DNA from: DATKEJ01 sp963768715
Lineage (GTDB): Bacteria > Bacteroidota > Rhodothermia > Rhodothermales > DATKEJ01
Assembly (NCBI GenBank): GCA_963768715.1
Contig: CAVYJC010000010.1
Coordinates: 186,001 to 250,000, forward strand
Direction of reading: 5' to 3'
Length of the DNA stretch: 64,000 nt
Position numbers and translations under genes: made by a program. This document shows, one piece after another, positions 25,640 to 34,530 of the stretch (positions are counted from its first letter, which is position 1; every line of letters begins with the position of its first letter). The notes under the pieces are model-generated. The model ran no database searches. It was not told the origin of the DNA and saw nothing but the letters and a program-made list of their open reading frames with translations.

Positions 25640-25843
25640 TTAGAATCCCCATCTGGTGGCGCGCAATAGGCTCTTAGGAGACTGTTGCACCAGTTGCGCG
25701 AGTGAGAGTACTGTCAGGATGATCGCGGGTATCTTCATTGGCATCGCTCGAAGAAATCTACGGTTGCAAAGTCGGCGGTGGTATTAGGCAGGTTGAACCG
25801 ACAAGGTAGTAGTTTGACTCGCGTTCTGCGGCTCGCCCGGGCG

Positions 25844-25874
25844 AACCTGGAACCTGGAACGTGGAACCATGAAC
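25844..25874. repeat. Heptanucleotide array (AACCTGG, AACCTGG, AACGTGG, AACCATG, AAC) after the APC-USP gene
   Basis: A period-7 tract begins 14 bp beyond the 3' end of the APC-USP gene. On the coding strand it reads TTCATGG, TTCCACG, TTCCAGG, TTCCAGG. Confidence 0.75.
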
Positions 25875-25887
25875 GAGCCGCAGGCTC

Positions 25888-28213
25888 CTACCCCATAAAG
25901 CTCTTGAACAGCGACCGGGCCGTCCCTTCGTAGCGCTTGACCACCAGAACGGAGGTCGGTGAATAGCGGGCGACCTTTTCCGCAACCTCGCCAACCAGGT
26001 GCTGCCGGAAAAAGGGCTCTTTGGCAGCCCCGATGACGACGAGATCGAAGTCGCGGCTTGCCTTCGCGATGCCGCCGGCGACAGAAGTGGATTCGATCAG
26101 ACGTTTCTCCTCGATCAACGCGCTGTCGACATGCGTGGTCGTCTTGTCGATCCACTGTTCAGCTTTGAAGCGCTCTTCCTGCGTCGCGTCCGGAGAAACG
26201 ACGTAACCCGCCGTGATCTTCATGTGGGAGGCCTTCCCCAGGATATTGAGGAGGTCGGCGGCCAGTTGCGCGTGCGGTCCGCCTGAAGTTGGAAGCAGAC
26301 AACGTCGAAACGCGTGCGAATCGCCGATCTTGAACAGGAGGAGATCGCACGGAGCGTGCCGCACGACGCGGTCGACCACCTCACCGAAGACGCGCTCTCG
26401 CGTGTTGGTAAAGCCTTTCCAGCCCATAACCAGGAGGTCGGCGTCGTGCAGTTTGGTGGTCTCCAGTATCCCCTCGTGGATATTGTGGGCAATGACAGTC
26501 CCCGTTTCCATTTCGATGTGGTGCCGGTTTCCATATTCCCTGGCCATCCGAAGCAGCGGTTCGTGGTGGTGCGCAAACCTCATGCCTTCATGAATGCCAA
26601 GCTGCCGGGGCACGTGAACAACCGTCGTAGCCACAATTCGCCCCCCGCGCGCCTCGGCAAGCGGCCGCGCTATGTCGAGCAGCATCTCCACCGTGTCGGG
26701 ATTGTGCAGCGGCACGACGACTGTGTAAACCTGTCTCACTTCGACCCGGGCGAGTGATGGAACGAGAACCTGCGGCTCGATCTCGGTGGCCACCTTTTCG
26801 AAATAGCCGAAATAGAGGAGGAGACCGACCGTGATCCATCCGGCGGTCACGTACCAGGCAATCGGCTGGAAATTGAACTGGTAAAGGGCAAGGAAGACGT
26901 TCAGCACGATCCCCAGAATCGGAGTAATAGGATAGAAGGGAACCCGATACTTGCGCTCCAGGTCGGGCGCCTTCCTGCGGAGCGCGATTACTGAGAGATT
27001 CACCAGAGAAAATGTCAGGAGGAAGATCAGGCTCGCCGCCGATCCAACCGCCTCGATCGGCAGGGTAAGCGCCATTCCGAGAAGAATGACCGTGGTCACG
27101 ATGATAGCGACCTGGGGGGTCCTCCGTGTGGGATGAATCCTCGACAACTCCGGAGGCAGCCACCTGTCCCTCGCCATCGAGAAGGCAACCCGCGAGGAGG
27201 CCAGGACGGTCGCATTCAGAGCGGACATCGTGGAGAGTAGCCCACCGATCACGATGAGTGCCACGCCAAACACCGGCATGAAGTCCTCGGCGGCTCGAAC
27301 AATCGCCGTCTCCTTGTAACGGCCCAGAAACTCCCAGGTGGTCCCCGATTCGGGACTGACTGCGCCCAGTGACACGAACAGGATCAGCAGGTACATCGTG
27401 ATCGTAATCCCGAGCGCGATGAACGTGGCGCGCGGAATGTTCCTCTCCGGTTCTTTGATCTCCTCGGCGACGGTGGCGATCAGGTCGTAGCCTTCGAAGG
27501 CAATGAATGTGAGCCCCATGGCCACCAGAACACCACCTCCCCCCATAGGAAAGAAGGGCTTGAAGTTTGCCGCGGCCTCCGAAGGCGCCCCGAACACCTT
27601 CTCCAATCCGTAGAAGACAAAGATGGCCAGGACGATGAGCTTGGCCATCGTGAGCGTGTTCTCGGCCTTGCCCGTGACTTCCGCTCCACGGATGTTCAGC
27701 AAGGCGAATCCGATGCCAACCATCAGCGTCACGATCAGCACGGGCGCGTGGTGACCAACCGCTCCGAAGACGAGGCCCGACACACCGGGCAGGTATTTGT
27801 GGAAGACCTCCCAGAAGTAGCCGGCAAACCCAAGTGCGTACAGGCTGCAGGCAACGGTGTATGCGAACCAGAGCATCCACCCGGCCGTGAATCCCAGCGC
27901 GCCGGGAAAGGCCATTCGAACGTAGGAGTATCCGCCGCCGGCTCGCGGAATGGCCGAGGCCAAGCTCCGCGTAGGCAAACGCCGTCAACAGCGTCACGAA
28001 GCCGTTCAAAGCGAAAGCCAGGATAGAGGCGGGTCCGGCTACTCCGGCGGCAATACCGGTAAGCACGAAGATGCCCGCACCGATCATGGCTCCGACGCCG
28101 AGCATGGTGGCATCGAAGAGCCCGAGATCACGAGCAAACGTAGGCTCTTTGACTTGGCCTTTGTTCGCGTTCTTGTCGGAGAATTGCTGCTGCGGCATTC
28201 CGGTCTTCAGCAC
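25888..28213 (-). pseudogene. APC-family amino-acid transporter fused to two UspA domains, one frameshift
   Basis: With the frame restored, this is a protein of about 775 residues. The N-terminus (FARDLGLFDATMLGVGAMIGAGIFVLTG) is typical of the APC superfamily, with about 12 helices to residue 465. Two UspA-type domains follow, the first beginning VRQVYTVVVPLHNPDTVEMLL, the second ending LVVIGAAKEPFFRQHLVGEVAEKVARYSPTSVLVVKRYEG. Amino-acid or cation transporters with C-terminal USP domains are known. One extra base in GAGCTTGGCC (27950-27966) breaks the frame; removing it gives AYAELASAIPRAGGGYSYV, the expected family sequence. Everything else is intact, so a sequence error is likely. Confidence 0.85.
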
Positions 28214-28364
28214 CTATGAGAGGGCATTCGCAGAAGTGAACAGTTCACCACAGATCAAGAAGAAACGCTTTTGCTTGGCCCCGAAGGTAACGGACACGGG
28301 GCGAATCGTCCAATTCTGTCGGAGCCGCGCAGCAGAAGGGACTCCGAAACCAGATCTGATCCGT

Positions 28365-28386
28365 GACGTTATAACGCTATAACGTC
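28365..28386. promoter_or_regulatory. Operator-like palindrome upstream of the RHH/RelE module
   Basis: Perfect 9-bp arms GACGTTATA and TATAACGTC flank ACGC, 24 bp before the antitoxin ATG. This position and symmetry fit an autorepressor site for the ribbon-helix-helix protein. Confidence 0.75.
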
Positions 28387-28410
28387 TACTTCGCAATAAT
28401 ATACTCGGCC

Positions 28411-28647
28411 ATGCCTTCTACAAATTCAAAGCGCGCCACAATCTATTTCGATCCAGAATTACATCGGGCACTTCGGCTGAAATCCGCCGAGACCGAGCAT
28501 TCAATGTCTGAGCTTGTCAATGATGCGGTCCGCCTGTTGCTGGCCGAAGATGCCGAAGATCTGACGGCGCTGCGCGAACGTGTCGCGGAGCCAACGATTT
28601 CGTTCGAGGACTTTGTGGCCGATCTCAAGTCACGTGGGAAACTCTAG
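28411..28647 (+). CDS. Ribbon-helix-helix (CopG-type) antitoxin
   Basis: The 78-residue protein has a CopG-like RHH N-terminus: RATIYFDPELHRALRLKSAETEHSMSELVNDAVRLLL. The beta strand RATIYF would contact the operator, and the acidic C-terminal tail (ISFEDFVADLKSRGKL) would wrap the toxin. It overlaps the toxin gene by 14 bp, so the pair is coupled. The palindrome just upstream is its likely binding site. Confidence 0.88.
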   Translation: MPSTNSKRATIYFDPELHRALRLKSAETEHSMSELVNDAVRLLLAEDAEDLTALRERVAEPTISFEDFVADLKSRGKL

Positions 28648-28903
28648 CCCCTATCGCGTCGAGATCAAGCGTTCCGCGGCGAAAGAGATCGAAGCCATCG
28701 GCCGGCTGGGGGATCGTCAACGTGTGGTTGCCCGAATCATGCGGCTGGCTGACGATCCTCGACCGTCGGGTTGCACCAAGCTGGCTGGAAGCGGGGTCTA
28801 TCGTATTCGCCAGGGAAACTACCGCATCGTTTACACGATAGCGGATGATCTTCTGATTGTCGAGGTGATACGAGTCGGTCATCGGCGAGATGTGTACCGA
28901 TAG
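28634..28903 (+). CDS. RelE-family toxin
   Basis: GTG 28634 was chosen because the RelE fold starts immediately (SSPYRVEIKRSAAKEIEAIG). The 89-residue protein continues with LADDPRPSGCTKLAGSGVYRIRQGNYRIVYTIADDLLIVEVIRVGHRRDVYR, matching RelE mRNA endonucleases, including the basic residues and final tyrosine used in catalysis in RelE/YoeB-like toxins. Confidence 0.9.
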   Translation: MGNSSPYRVEIKRSAAKEIEAIGRLGDRQRVVARIMRLADDPRPSGCTKLAGSGVYRIRQGNYRIVYTIADDLLIVEVIRVGHRRDVYR

Positions 28904-29141
28904 GTCAACAGGCGCCTGGTATGGCACCATCGATGGTGTAGGATCGGGACGCACAGCGATCATGACAGTTTACTTGCCATCTCCAGGCATTCTACACCGG
29001 GCAACTCCTGCGGACGCCGCCCAAACGGCGTTGATTTCAGCGACGGCGGCATCTACATTGCAACTCCCAACCGAACCCAAAGCGGCGGCGCTGATGCCGA
29101 AAACGGTATCCGCCACCCTCCGGAAGCACTGGAGACTAGAA

Positions 29142-29705
29142 ATGAAATCGGAAGCCACTCTCCTTCTGGCCGTTGCGCTTACGCTGGCCTCGTGCACCAG
29201 CGAAAATTCCCAACAGACCGGTGGAGATCAATCGAAGATGGATGAGACCGCGCCGGCTGAGCAACAGGATAACAACCTGGGCGCCGCACTGGACCTTTCT
29301 ACGTTCAACGTCTGCGAACTGGTCCCGGCAGAGCTGGCCGCTACAACCGTCGGAGGTACTGTCTTGAAGCCGTCGAAACGTAGCGATTACGGGAACTCGC
29401 AGGGATGCGAATACGAAATCGATCCGTCCGGTCCTGACACCTATGAGTACGCTGCGATCTGGCTCGGTCCTCCTTCGGAATTCGAGGATCCGCAGGAAAG
29501 TATGGATACAGACAGGGGCTTGGGCCACGAGGTGACCTCGGAACAGTTGGATGGTCTAGGCGATGAGGCGTATGTGATCCATGACGCCACGGAGGAGCAA
29601 TCGTACGTCCATGTGCTATTGAAGGATCGCATGCATGTTGAGGTGCGCGCAGAGAGAGACGAGGACGCGCGAAAGCTGGCGCAACTGGTGCTTACGCGCC
29701 TTTAG
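29142..29705 (+). CDS. Lipoprotein of unknown function (DUF3558-like)
   Basis: The 187-residue protein from ATG 29142 has a lipoprotein signal ending in LTLASC and a glutamine/aspartate-rich linker. The folded part (STFNVCELVPAELAATTVGG, later GCEYEIDPSGPD and DGLGDEAYVIHD) resembles the DUF3558 pattern of a cysteine pair around a CELVP motif, known mainly from actinobacteria. That likeness is by eye only. The last 25 codons and the following DNA are duplicated in decayed form at 30349-30475. Confidence 0.7.
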   Translation: MKSEATLLLAVALTLASCTSENSQQTGGDQSKMDETAPAEQQDNNLGAALDLSTFNVCELVPAELAATTVGGTVLKPSKRSDYGNSQGCEYEIDPSGPDTYEYAAIWLGPPSEFEDPQESMDTDRGLGHEVTSEQLDGLGDEAYVIHDATEEQSYVHVLLKDRMHVEVRAERDEDARKLAQLVLTRL

Positions 29706-30022
29706 GGCTGCTGCGGACCTGTACCGATACGGCCGACACGTGGCCGGTGTAGGTGGCGCGACTATCTTGAAGGCACAACTGCTCCTCCGTTCGCCCCCCC
29801 GGTAGTGTCCGGACACTACCCGCCCCCGGCCGGCTGTTAACTGATCGATCTATCACATACATTTATATGACAACAGTGGATCGTGCCCATATAAAATTTT
29901 ATTAATCAGGCACTTGAAGCTAATGCATTCTCTGTATTTGTGTGGCAGCGTTCGGTATAGGACTATTCTTGGCTGCCTCTGTTGATCTCATTTTCCGCTG
30001 AACCTAATTCCAGGAGGACCAG
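29706..30022. other. 317-bp AT-rich intergenic region with a perfect 20-bp palindrome
   Basis: The first 110 bp share homology with 30424-30475. The palindrome is listed separately. An AT-rich stretch (CATATAAAATTTTATTAATC) lies near 29890 and may be the promoter of the holin-like gene. Confidence 0.5.
29801..29820. repeat. Perfect 20-bp palindrome
   Basis: GGTAGTGTCC is followed directly by its reverse complement GGACACTACC, with no loop. It may be a binding site for a symmetric regulator or the relic of a mobile-element end. Confidence 0.7.
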
Positions 30023-30289
30023 ATGAAACTCGATTCGAAAGCTCTCGCCATTACGTTGGCCGTAGTCTGGGGCGTTGCCGTTTTCCTTGTTGCGCTGGTC
30101 AACATGATATGGCCGAGCTATGGACTTACGTTCTTGGACCTCGCATCGTCGATTTATCCGGGGTTCCACCCGGGCGGCTTCGTAAGCGCCGTGGTTGGGG
30201 GCCTTTACGCGGCGTTGGACGGCGCCGTTCTCGGCGTCCTCGTCGGCTGGATCTACAACAAGATGAGCACGAAAGCGCCGGCGGTCTGA
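30023..30289 (+). CDS. Small holin-like membrane protein
   Basis: The 88-residue protein has two hydrophobic helices (ALAITLAVVWGVAVFLVALVNMIW and AVVGGLYAALDGAVLGVLVGWIYNK) around YPGFHPGG. This layout is common in proteins labelled bacteriophage holin in many genomes, usually not in prophages. A good ribosome-binding site, AGGAGGACCAG, precedes the ATG. No phage genes are nearby, so a role in lysis is not supported. Confidence 0.75.
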   Translation: MKLDSKALAITLAVVWGVAVFLVALVNMIWPSYGLTFLDLASSIYPGFHPGGFVSAVVGGLYAALDGAVLGVLVGWIYNKMSTKAPAV

Positions 30290-30348
30290 CCTGATGCGGA
30301 AACGCAGACAGCCTGACAAGCGCTCGAAGCTGGCGGCGCGCGGACCGG

Positions 30349-30423
30349 ATGCACGTTGACGTGCGAGCAGAAAGAGATGTGGACGCGAGAAAGCCGGCGG
30401 TACTGGTGCTGAGCCAGCTTTAG
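30349..30423 (+). pseudogene. Remnant: duplicated C-terminus of the 29142 lipoprotein gene
   Basis: The frame reads MHVDVRAERDVDARKPAVLV and ends SQL-stop, against HVEVRAERDEDARKLAQLVL ending TRL-stop at 29634-29705. The DNA after both stops also matches (TTTAGGGCTGC, GTACCGA, ACGTGGCCGGTG) to about 30475. The rest of the second copy is gone. Confidence 0.8.
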
Positions 30424-30497
30424 GGCTGCATGCAGTGGAGGTGTACCGACGAGGTTGATACGTGGCCGGTGAGTCTACTGAGACTCGTCGGGCAAAC

Positions 30498-31583
30498 TCA
30501 TCGTCTGCAATTCCTCAAGTGTCCCTTTGCCGCTGGGGCTGTCCGAAAAACCTCCTCCTGAAATACAAGCGCCACGTTTACGAGTCCGATCAATACCGGC
30601 ACTTCGACGAGCGGACCGATAACTGTCGCGAACGCTTCCGGAGAACTTAGTCCGAATACCGCAACGGCAACGGCGATCGCCAATTCGAAGTTGTTACTCG
30701 CCGCTGTGAACGAAAGCGTAGCGGTCTTGGCGTAGCCCGCACGAATGCTCCCTCCCATCCAGAAGCTGACAAGAAACATCACCACGAAATAGATTACGAG
30801 CGGGATAGCGATCCGGACGACATCCAGCGGCAGCGTCACGATCAGGTTTCCCTTCAGACTGAACATCAGCACGATGGTGAAAACCAGCGCGACCGGCGTA
30901 ATGGGACTGATCCTCGGGATGAACCGCGTCGTGTACCACCCGTCTCCTTTCACCCGAATCATCAGGAAGCGTGTCAACACACCCGCCGCGAAAGGGATGC
31001 CGAGATAAATGCCGACGCTCGTCGCGATCTCTCCGATACTCACATCCACAATGCTGCCTTCGAGTCCGAATAGCGGCGGCAGGACCGTGATGAATACGTA
31101 GGCATAGACACTGAAGAAGAGGACCTGAAATATGCTGTTCAGGGCAACGAGACCCGCAGCAAAGTCGGAATCCCCGTCTGCGAGATCATTCCATACCAAC
31201 ACCATAGCAATGCAGCGCGCCAAGCCCACGAGAATCAGTCCGACGGCGTAGTGGGGCATGTCGTACAGAAACAGGAGGGCCAACGCGAACATGAGAATGG
31301 GGCCGATGACCCAATTCTGCACGAGGGAGATCGCCGTCAGGCGGCCATTCGCGAAAACTCCGGCCAGCTTCTCGTAGCGCACCTTCGCGAGAGGCGGGTA
31401 CATCATGAGTATCAGGCCAATCGCAATCGGCACGTTCGTCGTGCCCACCTGCATCGAATCGATGAATGACCCGATTCGCGGAAACAGGAAGCCAAGCCCA
31501 ACACCGAAGGCCATCGCCGCAAAGATCCACAGGGTCAGGTAGCGGTCGAGTAACGACAGCCGTTTCGTGACCGAACTTGTCAT
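30498..31583 (-). CDS. acr3: ACR3-type arsenite efflux transporter
   Basis: The 361-residue protein has about ten membrane helices. It shows the Acr3 motifs ISLVQNWVIGPILMF, VGLARCIAMVLVWNDLADGD (with the essential cysteine in TM4), and FTAASNNFELAIAVAVAVFGLSSPEAFATVIGPLVEVPVLIGLV. Acr3 exports arsenite driven by the proton-motive force. It is the last gene of the arsR-thioredoxin-permease-acr3 operon. No arsenate reductase arsC was found in the window, so resistance would depend on arsenite itself or on a reductase elsewhere. Confidence 0.94.
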   Translation of the reverse strand: MTSSVTKRLSLLDRYLTLWIFAAMAFGVGLGFLFPRIGSFIDSMQVGTTNVPIAIGLILMMYPPLAKVRYEKLAGVFANGRLTAISLVQNWVIGPILMFALALLFLYDMPHYAVGLILVGLARCIAMVLVWNDLADGDSDFAAGLVALNSIFQVLFFSVYAYVFITVLPPLFGLEGSIVDVSIGEIATSVGIYLGIPFAAGVLTRFLMIRVKGDGWYTTRFIPRISPITPVALVFTIVLMFSLKGNLIVTLPLDVVRIAIPLVIYFVVMFLVSFWMGGSIRAGYAKTATLSFTAASNNFELAIAVAVAVFGLSSPEAFATVIGPLVEVPVLIGLVNVALVFQEEVFRTAPAAKGHLRNCRR

Positions 31584-31623
31584 TTTCGTTTGTTCATGGG
31601 CTTGTACATGACGGTCCGTCGAC

Positions 31624-32745
31624 CTACGCCGTCAGCGCGCCGAAACCCAGGCCGGCCCCGAGACTCATGCTTACGGTCAGAGCAAGATAAGCGCTCGTCT
31701 TCTTGACTCCGAGAATCTTGTTCAGGACGATCAAATTGGGCAGGCTCAGTGCATTTCCTGTCAGAAGCAAAGCCATGGCGGGACCCGAACCCATTCCGAG
31801 CTTCAGGAGTGACTGCAAAATTGGTATTTCAGTCAAGGTCGCGAAATACATAAGCGCACCTGATACGGACGCGACGGCGTTTGCCGCCAGGCCATTTCCG
31901 CCTACCAGTCCGGCTACGAGATCTGGGGGAAGAACGGCCGCGATCAACCCGGCCAGGAAGACGCCGATGAACAGGTAGGGCATGATCTGCTTCGTAAACA
32001 GCCAGGTCTGTGCCATCCACTCTTCGCGGTCTTCTTTCCGGAAGTACTGAAACGCGATGCCGATTACGGCTGCAATGGCCACGATCGTCAGGAAGACTTT
32101 CAGGGATAGCGGAACGTCGCTCAGTCCCAACAGAATCAGCAATCCCACCTGGCTTCCGAGGAAAGTGCCCACCATGCCCCCGGAATACGCGGGCTCCGGG
32201 GCAACCTCGGCAGGCAACCAGCCGTCGGAAGTGGTCTTCTTGCGCTCAAATATGGCCGAGATGACCACGCCGGCGGCGATGCCGATGGTCATCGCCGCTA
32301 CCAGGCGATAGACGGCGAAGTGCCAGCCGAGCACCGATGCAGTGAGGAAGATGGCCGTGATGTTGATGGCGGGGCCGGTGAAGACAAACGCGATGGCGGG
32401 ACCGAGCCCCGCCCCTCGCTTGTAAATCCCGGCAAACAGCGGGAGGACCGTGCAGGAGCAAACCGCGAGGATTCCTCCGGAAAGAGCGGCGATCGGATAG
32501 GCGACCAGAGGATGCGCTGCCGGACCCAGATAACGGAGCACTGCATCCTTGTTCAGGTAGACCGCCATAGCACCGGCAATGAAGAATGCCGGTACCAGAC
32601 ACGTCAAAACGTGTTGACGGGCGTATTCGTGCAGCAAATCGAGACCGGGCGCTATCCATGGGACGGGAATAATCCCGGCGAGCGGCACAAAGAAAAACAG
32701 CGCGAAACCGCCGACAAGAAGCGCCAGCTTCCACCTTTCTTTCAT
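31624..32745 (-). CDS. ArsP/SO_0444-type permease
   Basis: The 373-residue protein has about ten helices and the permease signatures YPIAALSGGILAVCSCTVLPLFAGIYKRGAGLGPAIAFVFTGPAINI and LLLTGNALSLPNLIVLNKILG. The CSC pair in the first is the metal-binding motif of this family, which includes ArsP exporters of trivalent organoarsenicals. It is encoded between a thioredoxin-like protein and acr3 in an ArsR-controlled operon, which supports a metalloid role. The substrate is not proven. Confidence 0.85.
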   Translation of the reverse strand: MKERWKLALLVGGFALFFFVPLAGIIPVPWIAPGLDLLHEYARQHVLTCLVPAFFIAGAMAVYLNKDAVLRYLGPAAHPLVAYPIAALSGGILAVCSCTVLPLFAGIYKRGAGLGPAIAFVFTGPAINITAIFLTASVLGWHFAVYRLVAAMTIGIAAGVVISAIFERKKTTSDGWLPAEVAPEPAYSGGMVGTFLGSQVGLLILLGLSDVPLSLKVFLTIVAIAAVIGIAFQYFRKEDREEWMAQTWLFTKQIMPYLFIGVFLAGLIAAVLPPDLVAGLVGGNGLAANAVASVSGALMYFATLTEIPILQSLLKLGMGSGPAMALLLTGNALSLPNLIVLNKILGVKKTSAYLALTVSMSLGAGLGFGALTA

Positions 32746-32759
32746 GATCGTGTGGGGTC

Positions 32760-33032
32760 TCAGATCTTCTCAGCGAGCATCGTCACGATTTCGGGAACCG
32801 AAGGGACTCGCCCGAAAACGAGTACTCGACCGTTCACGACGAGGCCCGGCGTCCGCATGACGCCGTAAGCCATGATTTCGTTGATGTCTTCGACCTTCTC
32901 CACCTCCGCGTCGAAACCCAGCCGCTGTACGGCCTCCCGGGCGTGAGCTTCGAGTCGCCTGCAGTTTCCACAGCCGGGACCCAGAATCTTGATCGTGACC
33001 ACCGTATCGGTGCCTGTCGGATTCGTATTCAT
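32760..33032 (-). CDS. Thioredoxin-like small redox protein (TM0996/MTH895 type)
   Basis: ATG 33032 gives 90 residues starting just before the fold (TVVTIKILGPGCGNCRRLEAHAREAVQRL). The CGNC active site is followed by INEIMAYGVMRTPGLVVNGRVLVFGRVPSVPEI, with the cis-proline in TPGL. This small thioredoxin family is often encoded with ArsR and the SO_0444-type permease; it may pass electrons to the permease cysteines or to bound metalloid. It lies 15 bp upstream of the permease. Confidence 0.88.
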   Translation of the reverse strand: MNTNPTGTDTVVTIKILGPGCGNCRRLEAHAREAVQRLGFDAEVEKVEDINEIMAYGVMRTPGLVVNGRVLVFGRVPSVPEIVTMLAEKI

Positions 33033-33064
33033 TGAAAAACTTCGATATATGTTCGCAAAAAAAC

Positions 33065-33418
33065 TCAGGCCGGTTCGAGATCGCCTGCCAGGGAGGCGAG
33101 AAGTTGCTGCGCCAGGGCAAAGACCTTGCCGTCGATCGTGTGACGAACCCAGGTGCCGTCCTGCCGGCTTCGAATCAGACCTGCTTCCCTGAGTATCCGC
33201 AAATGGTGCGAAATCGTGGGTTGCTTCAATTCGAAGTGCTTCTCGAACTCGCATACACAGACGTCACCGCCGCCCTGACGAATCAAGTCGACCATTCGAA
33301 GCCGAACGGGATGCGCGAGGGCTTTGAGGATGGTCGTGAATCGCTCCACGTCGGGATCAGCGAGCACACCTTGTGCAACCGCTACCGTTGTGACACATGG
33401 TTGATTGAGTTCAGACAT
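33065..33418 (-). CDS. arsR: ArsR-family metalloid-responsive repressor
   Basis: ATG 33418 was chosen over 33457 because the longer start would translate the operator palindromes. The 117-residue winged-helix protein has KALAHPVRLRMVDLIRQ, the metalloid-binding CVC motif in GGDVCVCEFEKHFELKQPTISHHLRILREAGLI, and the wing SRQDGTWVRHTIDG. It should bind the palindromes just upstream and release on arsenite. It heads the operon with the thioredoxin, permease and acr3. Confidence 0.93.
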   Translation of the reverse strand: MSELNQPCVTTVAVAQGVLADPDVERFTTILKALAHPVRLRMVDLIRQGGGDVCVCEFEKHFELKQPTISHHLRILREAGLIRSRQDGTWVRHTIDGKVFALAQQLLASLAGDLEPA

Positions 33419-33431
33419 CTTCCGGGCCAGC

Positions 33432-33451
33432 ATATTGATGATTGTCAATAT
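33432..33451. promoter_or_regulatory. ArsR operator 1
   Basis: Perfect 7-bp arms ATATTGA and TCAATAT flank TGATTG, 14 bp upstream of arsR. ArsR/SmtB sites usually have this AT-rich 12-2-12-like symmetry. Confidence 0.8.
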
Positions 33452-34530
33452 AGACATTTATCAATGTCTGAGGTTCCAATTCGCCCTCGGTGCCCATCGA
33501 ATCCGCCGTCATACAATCGATTCCCGAAGCTCACGAATGCGTGTTTGTCGGCCGAAAACTCGAAGTAGTCGTTGTTCTGCGTGTACCGGATCACCGTTAT
33601 CACGACCCCGGTTTTCGGAACCACGGCATTGACCTTCTGTCCGTATCCCGACATCACGTATCCCCCGTGATCCCGAAAAAGCCACCACAAGAGACCGTAG
33701 TCGCCATTATCAAGGTCTCGCGTTCCGTGATGCTTCCACGCCTCCGCGCGAAGCTCTTTTGTGAAAAGCCGGTCGGGGTTCATCCAGAAGACGCCGAATG
33801 CGTTCAGGTCCCTCGCGGTGCCGGAGAGACCACTCCCCGCCCGGCCACCTTTCGAAGCGAATACGTACCGACCAGGGCTTACGGGCAGGACGGGTCCGCC
33901 CGGGTCATCCTCACTGTATACATATCCAACAGACGACAGGCCGAGCGGCTCGAGTACCCGTTCCTGCATCAGGTCGTCGAGGTCTTTCCCTGTGGCAGCC
34001 TCCAGTGTCAGCTCCAAAAGATGCATCCCCAATCCTGAGTACAGAAACGCGCCACCCGGCTTCGTCGCAATGGTGACGTCGTTCAGATCATCCGGCAGCC
34101 CTTCCCCGTCGTACGCGGCACCCGACGTGTGCGAAGCGAGGTGGCGAATCGTGACGTCACGCCGATCGAACGCGCCGTCTCCATGCGTTCGAAAAGCGGG
34201 CAGGTATTTCGATATCGGATCGTCCAGACCGATGATGCGGTCTTGCACGAGGTTGAGGACCAGCGCGGCTACGAAGCTCTTTGTAATCGAAAAGAATTGC
34301 CACTTGGTGTCCTTGTCAACGGAGCCGACAACACCCCCGCCGTCATAGTAATGCTCGTGTATGATCTCACCGTTTTTCGAAACGACGACGGCGTACGGAC
34401 AATTCCCCATGTATCGCGACGTGCGTCCGAGGTAAGCATCCAGTTCGTCGAGCACTTGGCGCTGTGATTGGGCGACCACCGGAGACGCGAACAGACTCCC
34501 AACCAAGCTCAACAGCATGACGTTCTTCAT
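33445..34530 (-). CDS. Serine hydrolase, beta-lactamase/class C family, exported
   Basis: ATG 34530 begins a signal peptide (LLSLVGSLFASPVVAQ); the frame is open upstream without a signal. The protein (361 residues) has the SxxK nucleophile in FFSITKSFVAALVL, the second-motif tyrosine in FLYSGLGMHLLELTLE, and GGYVMSGYGQKVNAVVP near the third motif. The family includes class C beta-lactamases, esterases and D-aminopeptidases, so the substrate is open. The last codons run into the ArsR operator, meaning the operator evolved within, or was captured by, this gene's 3' end. Confidence 0.87.
   Translation of the reverse strand: MKNVMLLSLVGSLFASPVVAQSQRQVLDELDAYLGRTSRYMGNCPYAVVVSKNGEIIHEHYYDGGGVVGSVDKDTKWQFFSITKSFVAALVLNLVQDRIIGLDDPISKYLPAFRTHGDGAFDRRDVTIRHLASHTSGAAYDGEGLPDDLNDVTIATKPGGAFLYSGLGMHLLELTLEAATGKDLDDLMQERVLEPLGLSSVGYVYSEDDPGGPVLPVSPGRYVFASKGGRAGSGLSGTARDLNAFGVFWMNPDRLFTKELRAEAWKHHGTRDLDNGDYGLLWWLFRDHGGYVMSGYGQKVNAVVPKTGVVITVIRYTQNNDYFEFSADKHAFVSFGNRLYDGGFDGHRGRIGTSDIDKCLY
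33452..33469. promoter_or_regulatory. ArsR operator 2
   Basis: Arms AGACATT and AATGTCT flank TATC, directly beside the first palindrome. It overlaps the end of the serine hydrolase gene. Confidence 0.7.

Noticed and set aside
30023..30289. Prophage holin gene implying a phage
   Set aside because: No other phage gene lies nearby; this two-helix family is widely chromosomal.
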